Shown: piece by piece, positions 34,168-44,252 of the stretch
Layout of the letters: the number at the start of each line of letters is the position of its first letter
How positions within the stretch are numbered: the first letter of the stretch is position 1
Assembly: GCF_029962835.1 (NCBI RefSeq)
Contig: NC_080573.1
Span: 92,437,501-92,501,500 of the forward strand
Reading direction: 5' to 3'
Source of the DNA: Magnolia sinica
Lineage: Eukaryota > Streptophyta > Magnoliopsida > Magnoliales > Magnoliaceae
Length of the DNA: 64,000 bases
Translations under genes and position numbers: made by a program
Notes under the pieces: model-generated
Database searches by the model: none
Told to the model about the DNA's origin: nothing
Seen by the model: the letters and a program-made list of their open reading frames with translations, nothing else

Positions 34168-34507
34168 CTTGTAAACAGAGCTTATTATTGGGATTACTAT
34201 GATTTTTTGAAGGCATGAAATGGGCTCTAGGTCATGATGCATTTATTTGTTCGGTTGTAATATTGTGACTTGGAAACAGAGCTACATCATGGTTTGTTAC
34301 TGAGATTCCCAAACCAAATGAACTGCTCTTCTCTACACACGACTCTTGGCATGGTTTTAAATATTGATTTCTGAATGTGACTTTCTTGGGACAGAAACTG
34401 GTACTACTCATTCCAACCATTCCAATCAAACGATGTTGAAGCATGAATTAAAGAAAATTGTAATGTAGAATATATGTACATCATGTGCTGTGAAGGGAAA
34501 ATCGCAG

Positions 34508-34619
34508 GGCCTGTTTGGTAGACACCTGAAAATGAGTTCATCTCATTTTAATTAAAACATAACGATGATTAACTAAAATGAACTGAAATCAAATTTAGGT
34601 GTTTGCCAAACAGGCCCTA
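34508..34619. mobile_element. Short MITE with GGCCTGTTTGG ends
   Basis: About 112 bp with near-perfect inverted arms: GGCCTGTTTGGTAGACACCT and its mirrored AGGTGTTTGCCAAACAGGCC. The target duplication is not clear. A similar arm (AGGGCCTGTTTGGATTTGC) occurs at 44493. Confidence 0.75.
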
Positions 34620-35198
34620 AGATGTTTGGATGGTTGCTGTTGTTGCTGATGCAAGTGGACCTGCAATTGGTTTTGAACAGGAGTGCCACGATTTTCTAGA
34701 TTATGTTAGTTTGAGAATATCCCTGGTCTCAAATGAGTCAACGTTGGTTTATTGCCACATGTGACTGGTGGGCCCCACTGTGGATGTCCCAAGATACAAA
34801 AGTTACCACCAATGATCCTAGTCTTTGAATTAATAGGACTTACCCTTGGAATGTGGACCAACGGCCCATTGTTTATTTCCACAGTCCAGGATCTGGGTGT
34901 GGTTTCTCTACTGTGGAACATCCCCAGTAGGCCCCTACCAGATAGACAATCTGAATTTACCATCTCTTCATCACATGTATGGTCCTGACTGGCAATGGAC
35001 CAAGATCATTACAGTTATGAGGGGAATTCAGGCTCCTATGAATCATGAAAAAAAAATCACATCCTATCTATGTGGATTAAACACAATATTGTTTAACTTC
35101 TAATGAACTTCCTAAAGATTATAAAAAATAAAGAGTTCTGTTCAATTTTCTTTCAATGACTTAAGTTCCAGTCAAATGTCGGAGAAGATTACACTTAC

Positions 35199-36645
35199 AT
35201 CTTCTAGCAATTTATCAAGAACTGGAAGTGCCAGAGACTCCATGTAGTCAATCTTGTGCTCAACACCAGCCTTTTGATGACTGGCAATCCTATCTCGTAT
35301 GCTGCCTGGTTTGGGTCTATCGCTATGATCTGCATCATTATATAGTCTCTATAATGAGTAATGACAGATGAATATTATATAGATGAGAAATGCCAAGGTG
35401 ATCTCCACGTGATTTGTGGCACACTTGCCAACCTGCCAAGGTGATCTCCATTTCTTCAATTCATGCTTCAACATACTAACAAACCCGAATTGTGAAAATG
35501 ACAAAACCCCATACCCAACATCTCACTACATTGTCAATCAAAAGAAATAAATAAATAAAACCTCATTGCGACAAAATCTCCACCAAATAAAAGAACCCCC
35601 CAAAATCCCAATTTCAAAAGTTAAAAAGAGAGAAGAAGAAGAAGAAGAAGAAGAAGAAGGAAGAAGGAAGAAGGAAGAAGAAGTATATAGATGAGAAATG
35701 CCATGGTGATCTCCACGTGATTTGTGACAAAATCTCCACCAAAAGAAGAAGAAGAAGAAGAAGGGGTGCAAATATCTAAAAAAGGGTGGGGCATTGAGAT
35801 CAGTTTCATTTCTGCTTGTTGTGGCTGTTGTTGTGGTTGCTCTGATGACTGATCTGATGCTTTTTTACTAACTGGAGATTCTGGTTCCAGGTGGGACACA
35901 ATATTCTGAGCAGATCCAATTCTCAGCTGACTGATATCATACACCAAAGAAATTTGTATGCACTTCAGTAATGCAGATTGGGTTGTCTGGAATCCACTCA
36001 AATACATCAAAAGTAAAAACAATCTTGAAATTGGAGTTTTTTCAAATAATAGCCTCTATAACAGAAAAGCCATCAGAGAGAGATGGGCTTGTTTGTATGA
36101 ATCAAAAACATTGTTTGTATGAATTAAAATACTTCCTAAATTGAAGGAGCTTGTTCACCATATCTGAGATGGGCCATGCTCTCTAGCTTAAATTCTTCCA
36201 TCATAGAGAGATCATATAACTCTCTACTTGCTTCCAAATGATTCAGAGATGCCGGGGCATGTTTGACTAGTTGGGTTCTTCTATCTATATGTAACTTCCA
36301 AAGTTCATCTGATTTGAAGAAAGAAACACGGCTCAAAAGACAATTGCAGCTTGTGTTATTTAGTTCATACAAGCATCTTTACAAATGAAAGAAACAAACA
36401 TCTCACCGCCCCAAGAAGATAATCTTCGGATCTAATCGTAAAGCCCCTCTTCATGCCAGATATCAACTAAAAAATCAACCATCTCCTGCACGTACGTTGG
36501 CATGAAAAGCTATTTACATATGAAGGAATTATATGATCTTCTACCTGATGATGTTGTACACCAGTTTCCTTCTGGTTTTCAGTTTGCAGAAGAGGAGCCC
36601 ATGGTTCACTGACAAAGACCATTTTCTGTTGGGACTCGTTGCAGA
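35199..36645 (-). pseudogene. Unidentified captured gene fragment, exon cluster B
   Basis: Five minus-strand blocks in order. 36545-36640 encodes MVFVSEPWAPLLQTENQK, donor CAG|GTAG. 36407-36485 has acceptor GTGCAG and donor GTGAGA and encodes MVDFLVDIWHEEGLYD then TAG. About 36159-36308 encodes LWKLHIDRRTQLVKHAPASL. About 35775-35986 has acceptor TTCCAG and reads TTQSALLKCIQISLVYDISQ with a Gln-rich end. 35199-35329 has acceptor GATGCAG and donor GTAAGTG and encodes HSDRPKPGSIRDRIASHQKA. Clean splice sites and low stop density argue for real exons, although the TAG breaks the second. I cannot name the protein. Cluster B may be the 5' part of the gene in cluster A, now separated by the Tat element. 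Confidence 0.55.
35380..35760. repeat. Local duplication plus (GAA)n microsatellite
   Basis: TAGATGAGAAATGCCAAGGT with GATCTCCACGTGATTTGTG appears at about 35378 and again at 35687. ACAAAATCTCCACCAAA appears at 35571 and 35728. A (GAA)n tract lies at 35632-35680. Confidence 0.8.
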
Positions 36646-36756
36646 TAGACCATTCAAAAAAAAAAAAAAAACAACTCCATAAGAATATCCTTATCTCTCA
36701 ATATGTGGCCCTGCAAACTGACAATTAAGAAGAGACAGGGAAACGGTCCACATTAA

Positions 36757-38002
36757 TGATGCAGGACATGAAAATTAAATATGATATGTGAGATTTCAGG
36801 CTTAAGATCACGTTAGTTCAGAAACAATTACACAAATTCCATATCCCACATGAAAGTCCAAACATTCAATTAAGGGGAATCTATGCGGGTCCAGGCCTAC
36901 ACATGATAGGGCTGGATCAATAAAAATTATGAACCAAACAATACTCAAAGATAAGAAATAATCATCCACACATGCATGGTAATCAGTCCCTAATCCAAGG
37001 AATTCAGAAATTCCAATTCGGGGAACCCTAGCGAAAAAAAAGGGGCATAAAATTGGAGATTTGAGTAATTTAGGATTAGGATTAGGGATTTTGGGTGAAA
37101 GCGGAGTAAAAGATAGAAGAGAAACGAATCAGAGAAGTACCGCACGCATGGACAACAACGATGGCCCAGACGCACATGTGTGTGATCCCAGCCGCACGTG
37201 TGTGGGGCCCACTATTCAGAAAAAGGCTACCTTGGCCCTGGTCAGCTAGGGATGGACTCCAAAATTCCCAAATCTCAGCTCGATCCGATGTATGGTTTGT
37301 GCGTGGTGATCCACCGAAGTTTCAGCCCTCCTGTAGGGTCAAATTCTGAAATTCTGTTGTGAGGAGGAGAATTGCTGCAATAGATGATTGATTCGAAGTG
37401 TTGATGATGAGGTGAGATGAGAAGAATAGATGGTAAAAGATAGGTAGTAGACATGACGATGGATGGGGGCGAATCGGGATAGATGTGGCTTCGCACCACG
37501 GTCGTTAACCCTTTGATGAAGGGAGGGCTTCGCACCCAATTAGGCTTTACAACTCAGAGAGTAGGAAAATGCAGAATTTTTATTAATCTTCAAATGAATG
37601 AAAAGAACTACAAGGGGTGCCTATTTATAGGGAAAATCCTATACCTCAAAAACTCGCACCATGTGTGTAACCTATTACTTGACGATAAAGTAAACTAAAA
37701 TAAAAACTAAACAAAGAAATCTAAAGTATTCACGATGTTGTAAATAATAACAATAAGCAAAACCTAAAATATGAAATCAATTCGACGAGTAGGCCACGAT
37801 CATGAGATCCCATGATGGGTTTTTCTTGACTATCGGGCCCACCCTTTTGAACCAAAACTTCATATTCTAGATAGGAGACCTTCCCTGGACGTCGTCATCG
37901 AGCCAGATCGATGGTGAGGCCCTCCTTCTGCGTACGTACGTGCGCTAGGGGGGGGGGGGGGGGGGGAGTGTGTGTGCACATGTGTGCATGATGTCTCCAT
38001 CA
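36757..38002 (-). repeat. Chromovirus 3' LTR
   Basis: 1246 bp. It contains a G-only run (37950-37967) and a GT-rich stretch near the end. The mate is 39767-40985. Confidence 0.92.
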
Positions 38003-38069
38003 ATTCTCCCCGGCTGCGAAGATTTCGCCACTGGCAAAATAAAACTCTTAAACCGATCCAGGATGTCAG

Positions 38070-38840
38070 GATCAAGTTTCTGAAGCTCCTCCCTAGTGAG
38101 TCACGTGTTGTCTGAAGCTAGGCATAACTTTCATTTAACCAGGTACTTCTGAAACCCGCCGTCCGACGTAGATATTATCTGATGGTCCAGAATATCCTTT
38201 ATTTCCTCTCTAGGTGTGGGAAGGGTAGGTAGTGAGGTAGAGGCTGAGAAAATGGGTTGGGAAGGGTAGGTATGGGACGTAGTAGCTAGGAAGATGGGTC
38301 AGGACAGGTAGGTATAGGAGGTAGAGGTTGGGAAAATGGGTCAGGACGGGTAGGTATGGGATGTAGAGGTTGGAAAAATGGGTCGGGAGGGATAGGTATG
38401 GGACGTAGTAGCTGGGAAGATAGGTCGGGACGGATAGGTATGGGAGGTAGAGGTTGGAAAATGGGTCGAGAGGGGGCCATGGATCAAGGGAAAGGTCTGA
38501 TGAATCAAGATGGTTAGGTGAAAGGCTGGATAATGCATCAATGGCCCCTTAAAATGCAACTAGATCCTCCACATTGAATGTGGAACTAATTCCCATGGAG
38601 GGTGGAAGATTTGCCACATACGCGTTGAGACCGTTTCATTTTATAATTTTGACGGGTCCAACGCTAAGCGCGTGTAACTTACGAACGGACTCCGGAGGAT
38701 ACCGCTCGGGCCTGATGCGGACCATCACAGAGTCCCTTACATTGAATTCTTTGAAACATTTATGCTGGTCTGCAGAAAATTTGTAATGTTCATTACTAGT
38801 AGTGATTTCTGCCTGATTTCTTAATGCCATGAATGAATGT
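38070..38840 (-). pseudogene. Chromovirus integrase C-terminus, repeat linker and chromodomain
   Basis: 38636-38830 encodes the integrase tail (CFKEFNVRDSVMVRIRPERY, KLHALSVGPVKIIK), continuing to ISSTFNVEDLVAF and a stop near 38547. The linker then holds about six 42-bp repeats (38224-38476). After a one-base shift, EEIKDILDHQIISTSDGGFQ and KYLVK mark the chromodomain that targets chromovirus integration to marked chromatin (about 38070-38215). TGA replaces Trp after KYLVK. Confidence 0.82.
38224..38476 (-). repeat. 42-bp minisatellite in the integrase-chromodomain linker
   Basis: The plus-strand unit is near GGGTAGGTATGGGACGTAG followed by TAGCTGGGAAGATGGGTCGGGAC; about six copies. 42 bp is a multiple of three, so each unit adds 14 residues (like PSYYVPYLSLPTHF) without shifting the frame. 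Confidence 0.85.
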
Positions 38841-38855
38841 GATGTAGAAAAGACT

Positions 38856-39404
38856 CTACAGGCTCTGACGGCCTATGGGACAGTGACATAGGGACAAGAT
38901 CAATTGGTTTCTCAGGTTTATAACCAGTAAAGACTTCATAAGGACTGAGAGACCTGTGGACCTATCGACAGAACTATTAAACGCAAACTCGGCTATAGGT
39001 ATTACGGTGTCCCATGTTCTGGTTTGCTCAATATCCCTCCTAGGGGGAAACTCATCTGGTATATTATCAGGAAAGACATCATGAAACTCATCCACTATCG
39101 GAATGACCTCAGTAGGTAACTCTATACTAGCCTCTGGTGCACTCTCTCTACCCACGAGGCCACACATGTTATACCCCTCAAAATAATGGTCTTGATGTCC
39201 CTCATGGGGTGGGGGTATGAGTGCACGCCCATGACTAATTCCTTCGCCACCTACCTGAGATTGACCATCTTCCCTAATGGTGGGGTTTGTCCTGAGGGAG
39301 GCCTCTATTTGGTCAAGGTGTTGATCTATGTCTTGTTCCAAGCGCTTACCCCAAGACTCGATCTGCTGAGACAACTTGTTTAGTGACTCTAGCAATTGTT
39401 CCAT
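38856..39404 (-). pseudogene. Chromovirus deletion-fusion frame: gag N-terminus, RT start and integrase piece
   Basis: The open frame begins MEQLLESLNKLSQQIESWGK (gag-like coiled coil), passes into VDEFHDVFPDNIPDEFPPRR (start of reverse transcriptase) and then WDTVIPIAEFAFNSSVDRST (late integrase core). The joins lack all catalytic motifs of protease, RT and integrase, so this is a product of two large internal deletions that kept an open frame. Confidence 0.85.
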
Positions 39405-39751
39405 GTTTAGTGTAGGGTGCTAGCTAAAACCATGACCCGTACGTGTGGGCATACAACTTGTAACTCTAACCAAGGACTTTCTACGACGACTATATGGGAC
39501 TAAATGATCCTATGGGACTATATGAGGGAAACTACGCAGTGCTACTAAAATCCAGCAATATAGTTGTCAAAATAAAGGAATAATAGAAAGTTACAACAAT
39601 GTAAATTGCTAAATTCCTACTAACAGAAATTTCAGCAACTAATATCAGGGACTATGGACTCCTCAAAGCTACATATGATGAATTGAATGCATGATGGACT
39701 CAAACAAACTAACCCTAAACATGTAATACATTCCCCTATAAGAACCCTAAG

Positions 39752-39766
39752 CTCTGATATCAAATT
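39752..39766 (-). promoter_or_regulatory. Chromovirus primer-binding site
   Basis: The minus strand reads TTTGATATCAGAGC directly inside the 5' LTR, one to two changes from the Met-initiator site TGGTATCAGAGC. Confidence 0.75.
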
Positions 39767-40985
39767 TGATGCAGGACATGACAATTAAATATGATATGCG
39801 AGATTTCAGGCTTAAGATCACGTTAGTTCAGAAATAATTACACAAATTCCATATCCCACATGAAAGTCCAAACATTCAATTAAGAGGAATCTATGCGGGT
39901 CCAGGCCTACACATGATAGGGCTGGATCAATAAGAATTATGAACCAAATGATACTCAAAGATAAGAAATAATCATCCACACATGCATAGTAATTAGTCTT
40001 TAATCCAAGGGATTCAGAAATTCCAATCGGGAAACCCTAGGGTAAAAAAGAAAGGGCATAAAATTGGATATTTGAGTAATTTAGGGTTAGGTTTAGGGAT
40101 TTTGGGTGAAAGCGAAGTGAAAGATAGAAGAGAGACGAACCAGAGAAGTACCGCACGCGTGGACAACAACGATGGCCCAGACGCACGTGTGTGTGATCCC
40201 GACCGCACGTGTGTAGCGCCCACTATTTAGAAAAAGAACACCTTGGCCCTTGTCAGCCAGGGATGGACTCCAAAATCCCCAAATTTCAGCTCGATCCAAT
40301 GTACGGTTTGTGCGTGGTGCTCCGCCGAAGTTTCGGCTCTCCTGTAAGGCCAGATTCTTAAATTTTGTTGTGAGGAGGAGAATTGCTACAATAGATGATT
40401 GATTCGAAGTGTAGATGATGGGGTGAGATGAGAATAATGGATGGTAGAGATGGCGATGGATAGGGGCGAATCGGGATAGATGTGGCTTCGCACCATGGTA
40501 GTTAACCCTTCGATGAAGGGAGGGCTTCGCACCCAATTAGGCTTTACAACTCAGAGAGTAGGAAAACGCAGAATTTTTATTAATCTTCAAATGAATGAAA
40601 AGAACTACAAGGGGTGCCTATTTATAGGGAAAACCCTATACTCCAAAAACTCGCACTATGTGCGCAATCTATTACTTAGCGATGAAGTAAACTAAAATAA
40701 AAACCGAACAAAGAAATATAAAGTATTCACGATGTTCTAAATAATAACAATAAGCAAAACCTAAAATATGAAATTAATTCGACGAGTGGGCCACGATCAT
40801 GAGATCCCATGATAGGTTTTTCTTGACTATCGGGCCCACCCTTTTGAACTAAAACTTCGTCTTCTAGCTAGGGGGCCCTCCTTGGATATTGTCATCGAGC
40901 CAGATCGATGGTGGGGCCCTCCTTTTGTGTACGTACGTGTGTAGGGGGTGTTGTGCGTGCGCGTGTGCGCATGATGTCCCCATCA
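39767..40985 (-). repeat. Chromovirus 5' LTR
   Basis: 1219 bp, several percent different from 36757-38002 by eye, with the same TG...CA ends. Confidence 0.92.
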
Positions 40986-41059
40986 ATTAAACTTCAAACA
41001 GCTAAGATCAGTGGTGAGGATCTTCCAGACTAGGAGACTTTCTAGACAGCCTTTGCCCA

Positions 41060-41280
41060 CAGTGGGTTGCATCAGAGGTGATTTTTGAGATGGCATTCAT
41101 CCACAATAAGTTGCATTCGTACAATGGTCTGGACCTCTGAACCATGGGTCTCACTTATAAAAGCTGAAAATCTGAGGATAACATACATGTCCTTGGTGAT
41201 GACCTTATCAATTCTCATTAACATATAGATTAAATTAGCTTGGAATTTAGGATAGCTACCAAAACATGCCATTGGGAGGA
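41060..41280 (-). other. Weak exon-like block
   Basis: An open minus frame reads SYPKFQANLIYMLMRIDKVI then TKDMYVILRFSAFI. The remainder looks repeat-derived. It could be a captured exon; no family recognised. Confidence 0.25.
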
Positions 41281-41792
41281 GATATTTAGGGAAAAGATCT
41301 TAGAAAGCTTACAGGTAATGTGATTGGTTGTGGAAAAAGCTGACTGGTTGTTAGTAAATCATCGTATGTTGTGGACCAGTTGAAACATAAGATTAAATTC
41401 TTTCATTAAATTAGCTATGGACATGAGGATAATGTAATTAATATCATTTAAAAAGAAACTGTAATAGATGGCGAACACAGCAGATCATTACATTCCAAAA
41501 CTTTTAAACTGTGTGTATGGTAGAGACAGACGAGACACAAGAAACCCAAATCAATTGCACGAACACAGCAAAGTTCTTGACAATACAACAGGTTTGGGCC
41601 GTTTGGCATTTAATCGAGCATATAAGGTGCCAAAGCATAACATAACCAAATTTTTAAAAAAGATTGATGTAAACTTCACAGATTCAATCATTTGCACCTC
41701 ATTTTATAACCTACAGTCATAGACAATCTGGAAAAAAAAAATAAAAATAATCGATCTAACAGATGGATGACAGATATATATAGAGAGAGGAC

Positions 41793-41925
41793 CTGTAGAT
41801 CTTCAGGGAGATATTCGTGCTTTATGGAGAGATCCATTGAATGCTTGAGATGCAAGTGGCTAAGGCTTCCTTGATATCCATATCATACATCGGATTACAG
41901 AGATCCTCGTATCTCATCCTTGGAC
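41793..41925 (-). pseudogene. QCR7: QCR7 (cytochrome bc1 complex 14-kDa subunit) exon fragment
   Basis: Minus-strand frames give MRYEDLCNPMYDMDIKEAL and, after a short deletion with a frame change, HSMDLSIKHEYLPEDLQ followed by donor CAG|GTCCTC. Plant QCR7 has the same order (LRYDDLYDxxYxxDIKEA, then RAMDLSMKHEYLP.DLQ). The intervening PRE(V/I)VDARNQRLK segment is lost. QCR7 is a matrix-side subunit of mitochondrial complex III; this partial exon cannot encode it. It lies in CACTA-1 as one of several captured gene pieces. Confidence 0.85.
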
Positions 41926-41934
41926 ATGTTAAAA

Positions 41935-41960
41935 GAGAGAGAGATTCAAAAAAAAAAACC

Positions 41961-41995
<35 letters not shown>
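41935..41995. repeat. (GA)n microsatellite
   Basis: GA dinucleotide run at 41964-41992, interrupted by an A-rich tract. Confidence 0.9.
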
Positions 41996-42265
41996 TAGGT
42001 AAAAATATAAGATGTATTTGTATAGGCATTTGGATAGGGAGAAAATTACAAGAGTGTGAGAGGAACAATTGCAACAACGAGATGCATCTCTCTTTCTTTT
42101 CCTCACCATTCTCCGTTCTTCCTTCCCATTCTCCGTTCTTTCTTCCCCGTGCAAGGAAGAGTAGATGAGCAAGGGTTCTTTTTAGGCATGGGGTTGTTTT
42201 TGGATGTATTTGGTACTACCCATCACGAAGGAGCTGGAGACGGGCGATACTATCAGGTGCTCCAT

Positions 42266-42540
42266 GGGGCCTACTGTGATATAAGTGGTTTATCCACACC
42301 ATCCATTCATTTTTACAAGTACTTTTAGGGCATGATCCCAAAAAGGAGGAAAAACAAAGGACCAAATGGACCACACCACAAATAACGGTAGGAACTTAAT
42401 CTCCACTGTATTCTACTCTGTGGTCCATTTGAACCTTCGATCTGCCTCTCTTTTTAGGCTCATGTGCTAAAATAAGCTGTTAATATCGATGGATGGCTTA
42501 GATAAAACATGTACATCATGGTGGCCTCCATAGGTCCACC
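42266..42540. mobile_element. Short GGGCCCAC-family MITE within CACTA-1
   Basis: The left arm GTTTATCCACACCATCCATTC and right arm GATGGATGGCTTAGATAAAAC are mirrored. The middle of the family (between about TGGACCACACCAC and GTGGTCCATTTG) is deleted. Confidence 0.75.
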
Positions 42541-42574
42541 TATGGGACTATCTAAAGCTGTAGCAAAATAGCTT

Positions 42575-42682
42575 CGGTTTATATTCGTAGCTAAATAACC
42601 TATTATTCTTAAGTAGGAACGGTTTTAAACCATTCCTAAACCAAAGAGCTAGCTGTTCCTAATTAATGATTTTGGTGTAGTG
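42575..42682. promoter_or_regulatory. CACTA-1 right subterminal and terminal repeats
   Basis: TAGGAACGGTTTTAAACCATTCC at 42613 and GTTCCTAATTAATGATTTTGG at the end mirror the left subterminal motif. The terminal 15 bp is the inverted repeat. Confidence 0.78.
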
Positions 42683-42961
42683 AATATAAAATCTCAATCG
42701 TTCAAGTATTGAAACATTGATTCTAAATAATTCGTAAGACAAACTTCACCTAAAATATTTGGCAGGACAACCTTATTTCACAAATGTCTTTAAAATCAAT
42801 CTTTCAAACTAACAAGAGAAGATAAATCATTCACCACTAATAATGAAATAAAAATAACATTCATCACTAAAAAGGATTAAAGAATTCGCCACAGAGGGAC
42901 AAGGAGTTATAGTGGTTCGGTGCTTTAAAAACCACACATACTCCACTCCCAAAATTACTAC
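42683..42961 (+). repeat. Athila 5' LTR, segment 2 (between the two CACTAs)
   Basis: GGACAACCTTATTTC, then TATAGTGGTTCG and ACTCCACTCC, matching 63010-63400 in order. 279 bp in total, including both target-site bases. Confidence 0.8.
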
Positions 42962-43195
42962 CACTACGCCAATCGCCGTTTACTGAGTCGTTATTCTTTC
43001 CCGGCGGATAAAATCTGTCGTTTAAGATTCGTCGCAAAAATTAAAAATCCGTCGCTGAAATTCGGAAAACCACCTGAATGATTCATTATTTAAAACATTA
43101 GCGACGGAGGACCGAGCTCAAACCCGTGTACTGTCAACGTTCAGAAATTAACGACGGATTTGGTCCGTCGCTAAATTATCTGCGAATTAGGTGCC
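42962..43195. promoter_or_regulatory. CACTA-2 left terminal and subterminal repeats
   Basis: Repeated TCCGTCGCTGAAA, TTAGCGACGGAGG and AACGACGGATTTGGTCCGTC motifs in both orientations. These are likely transposase-binding arrays. Confidence 0.8.
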
Positions 43196-43542
43196 CGCGG
43201 ATTACAAAAAACTAGTCAGATTTGTTTGTATTTATTTTGAATCTTACACCTAATAGTCATTCAAAAAGTAATTCACACGATTATTTAATAATATCATAAT
43301 CAATCAATGATTAAACATGTGCATGCATGTTTCACCCATTTAACAGTCATCAAGACAATAATCAACACAATACCAATAAAATAGTTAACGGTCTATTTGA
43401 TGTTTTCATACTACAAATGCACATGAATGTCCATTTTCACGCTACAAATTTTTATTGCAATACAGCTTTCCATGCAGCCACATAGCCTGATATAGCCAAA
43501 CAGGCAAAATCAAAATAGCATGGTAGAAGACATTTCACATAC
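43196..43542. other. CACTA-2 sequence without recognised content
   Basis: AT-rich, no exon recognised. Confidence 0.5.
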
Positions 43543-43696
43543 CTTCTCATCACCACTCAAAAGCGAGACTTCTGTCAAGCATGTTGGCTTTAAAATTACA
43601 ATGACCCAAGGGCCAACTTATATCATCTATTCTCCAGTCCTTTGCAACTTCTGCTACTATTTGAAGCACAATTTTCTCCAAATCAAGAGCTTCCGC
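43543..43696 (-). pseudogene. Exon-like block, unidentified
   Basis: Acceptor TCTATTAG and donor GAAG|GTATGTG bound 154 bp encoding AEALDLEKIVLQIVAEVAKD, then WRIDDISWPLGHC and a late TGA. Good splice signals but no family recognised. Confidence 0.4.
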
Positions 43697-44139
43697 CTAA
43701 TAGAAGAGTAAAATAATCTTTGTGAATTGTATATGACCTCTCAAGTATTAACAAATGGGAGCTATTTACAGTAACAAAAACTAAATGGATGTACACAATC
43801 TCTGTGGTTACCTTGTAGATCCATCTACTAGATGACAAGTACAGGGTTTTATTGTTGAATCCTGCTATTTTGACACTCGCTAGTCCTGCTCCTATCCATT
43901 AATAAAATGGTCCTGCATTCTGGTGGAGAACAAAAAACAGTAATCAAGGAACAAACAAGTGCTTCTTCAAATAACAGGGAAACATAGCAATCCTGTTCAG
44001 GAGCTTCTATTAAAGAAACTGAGAATTAGAAGAGTGGATACATGTTCCCAAATTGGAAGATGGGATTAAAGCAATAGAACTTTAGAGGTAGCAAATAGGA
44101 TTAAAGCAATTTAAGACATTGGAATTTGACCTTCAGACT

Positions 44140-44252
44140 GTCCAAGACGCCAACAAAGTAAAACTGAGTTGCTTTCCACATGTCTCGCACACGATTTTAT
44201 CAATGTCAACATTCATCCAACCTGTTCTGGCACAAGCCAGTGAACTGACAGC
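44140..44252 (-). pseudogene. C3HC zinc-finger (NIPA-like) exon fragment
   Basis: Acceptor ATTTGCAG and donor GGACA|GTCTGA bound 113 bp encoding SSLACARTGWMNVDIDKIVC, then ETCGKQLSFTLLASWT. This is the start of the zf-C3HC domain of NIPA/ILP1-type nuclear proteins (CARYGW.NVD.D...CE.CG..L.F). The Cys pair of CETCG is kept. The rest of the domain, with the HxxxC part, is not nearby. In intact proteins the domain is linked to nuclear F-box or SUMO-related functions. Confidence 0.82.

Larger units (their letters stand above)
36757..40985 (-). mobile_element. Internally deleted chromovirus (Ty3/gypsy)
   Basis: LTR1 36757-38002 and LTR2 39767-40985 both start TGATGCAGGACATGA and end in CCATCA. 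ATTAA flanks both sides (36752-36756, 40986-40990). The primer site next to LTR2, read on the minus strand, is TTGATATCAGAGC, fitting initiator-Met tRNA priming (TGGTATCAGAGC). The internal part is only 1.76 kb. It joins the gag N-terminus, the RT start and integrase C-terminal pieces, then a chromodomain. It inserted into CACTA-1 beside exon cluster B. Confidence 0.92.
20048..42682. mobile_element. CACTA-1: Pack-type CACTA transposon carrying gene fragments
   Basis: The left end is CACTAGACCAAAATC; the right end reverse-complemented is CACTACACCAAAATC (14 of 15 identical). AAT flanks both sides (20045-20047, 42683-42685), the 3-bp duplication typical of CACTA. The interrupted host LTR reads on across the insertion. 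Of 22.6 kb, 10.2 kb is a nested Tat retrotransposon and 4.2 kb a chromovirus, leaving about 8.2 kb. That core has no recognisable CACTA transposase but holds minus-strand exons of a serine carboxypeptidase, QCR7 and unidentified genes, with introns kept. It therefore looks non-autonomous, with DNA-level gene capture. Confidence 0.85.

Noticed and set aside
36990..37539. Short frames in the chromovirus LTR
   Set aside because: The same frames recur in the other LTR copy, so they are LTR sequence and not genes.
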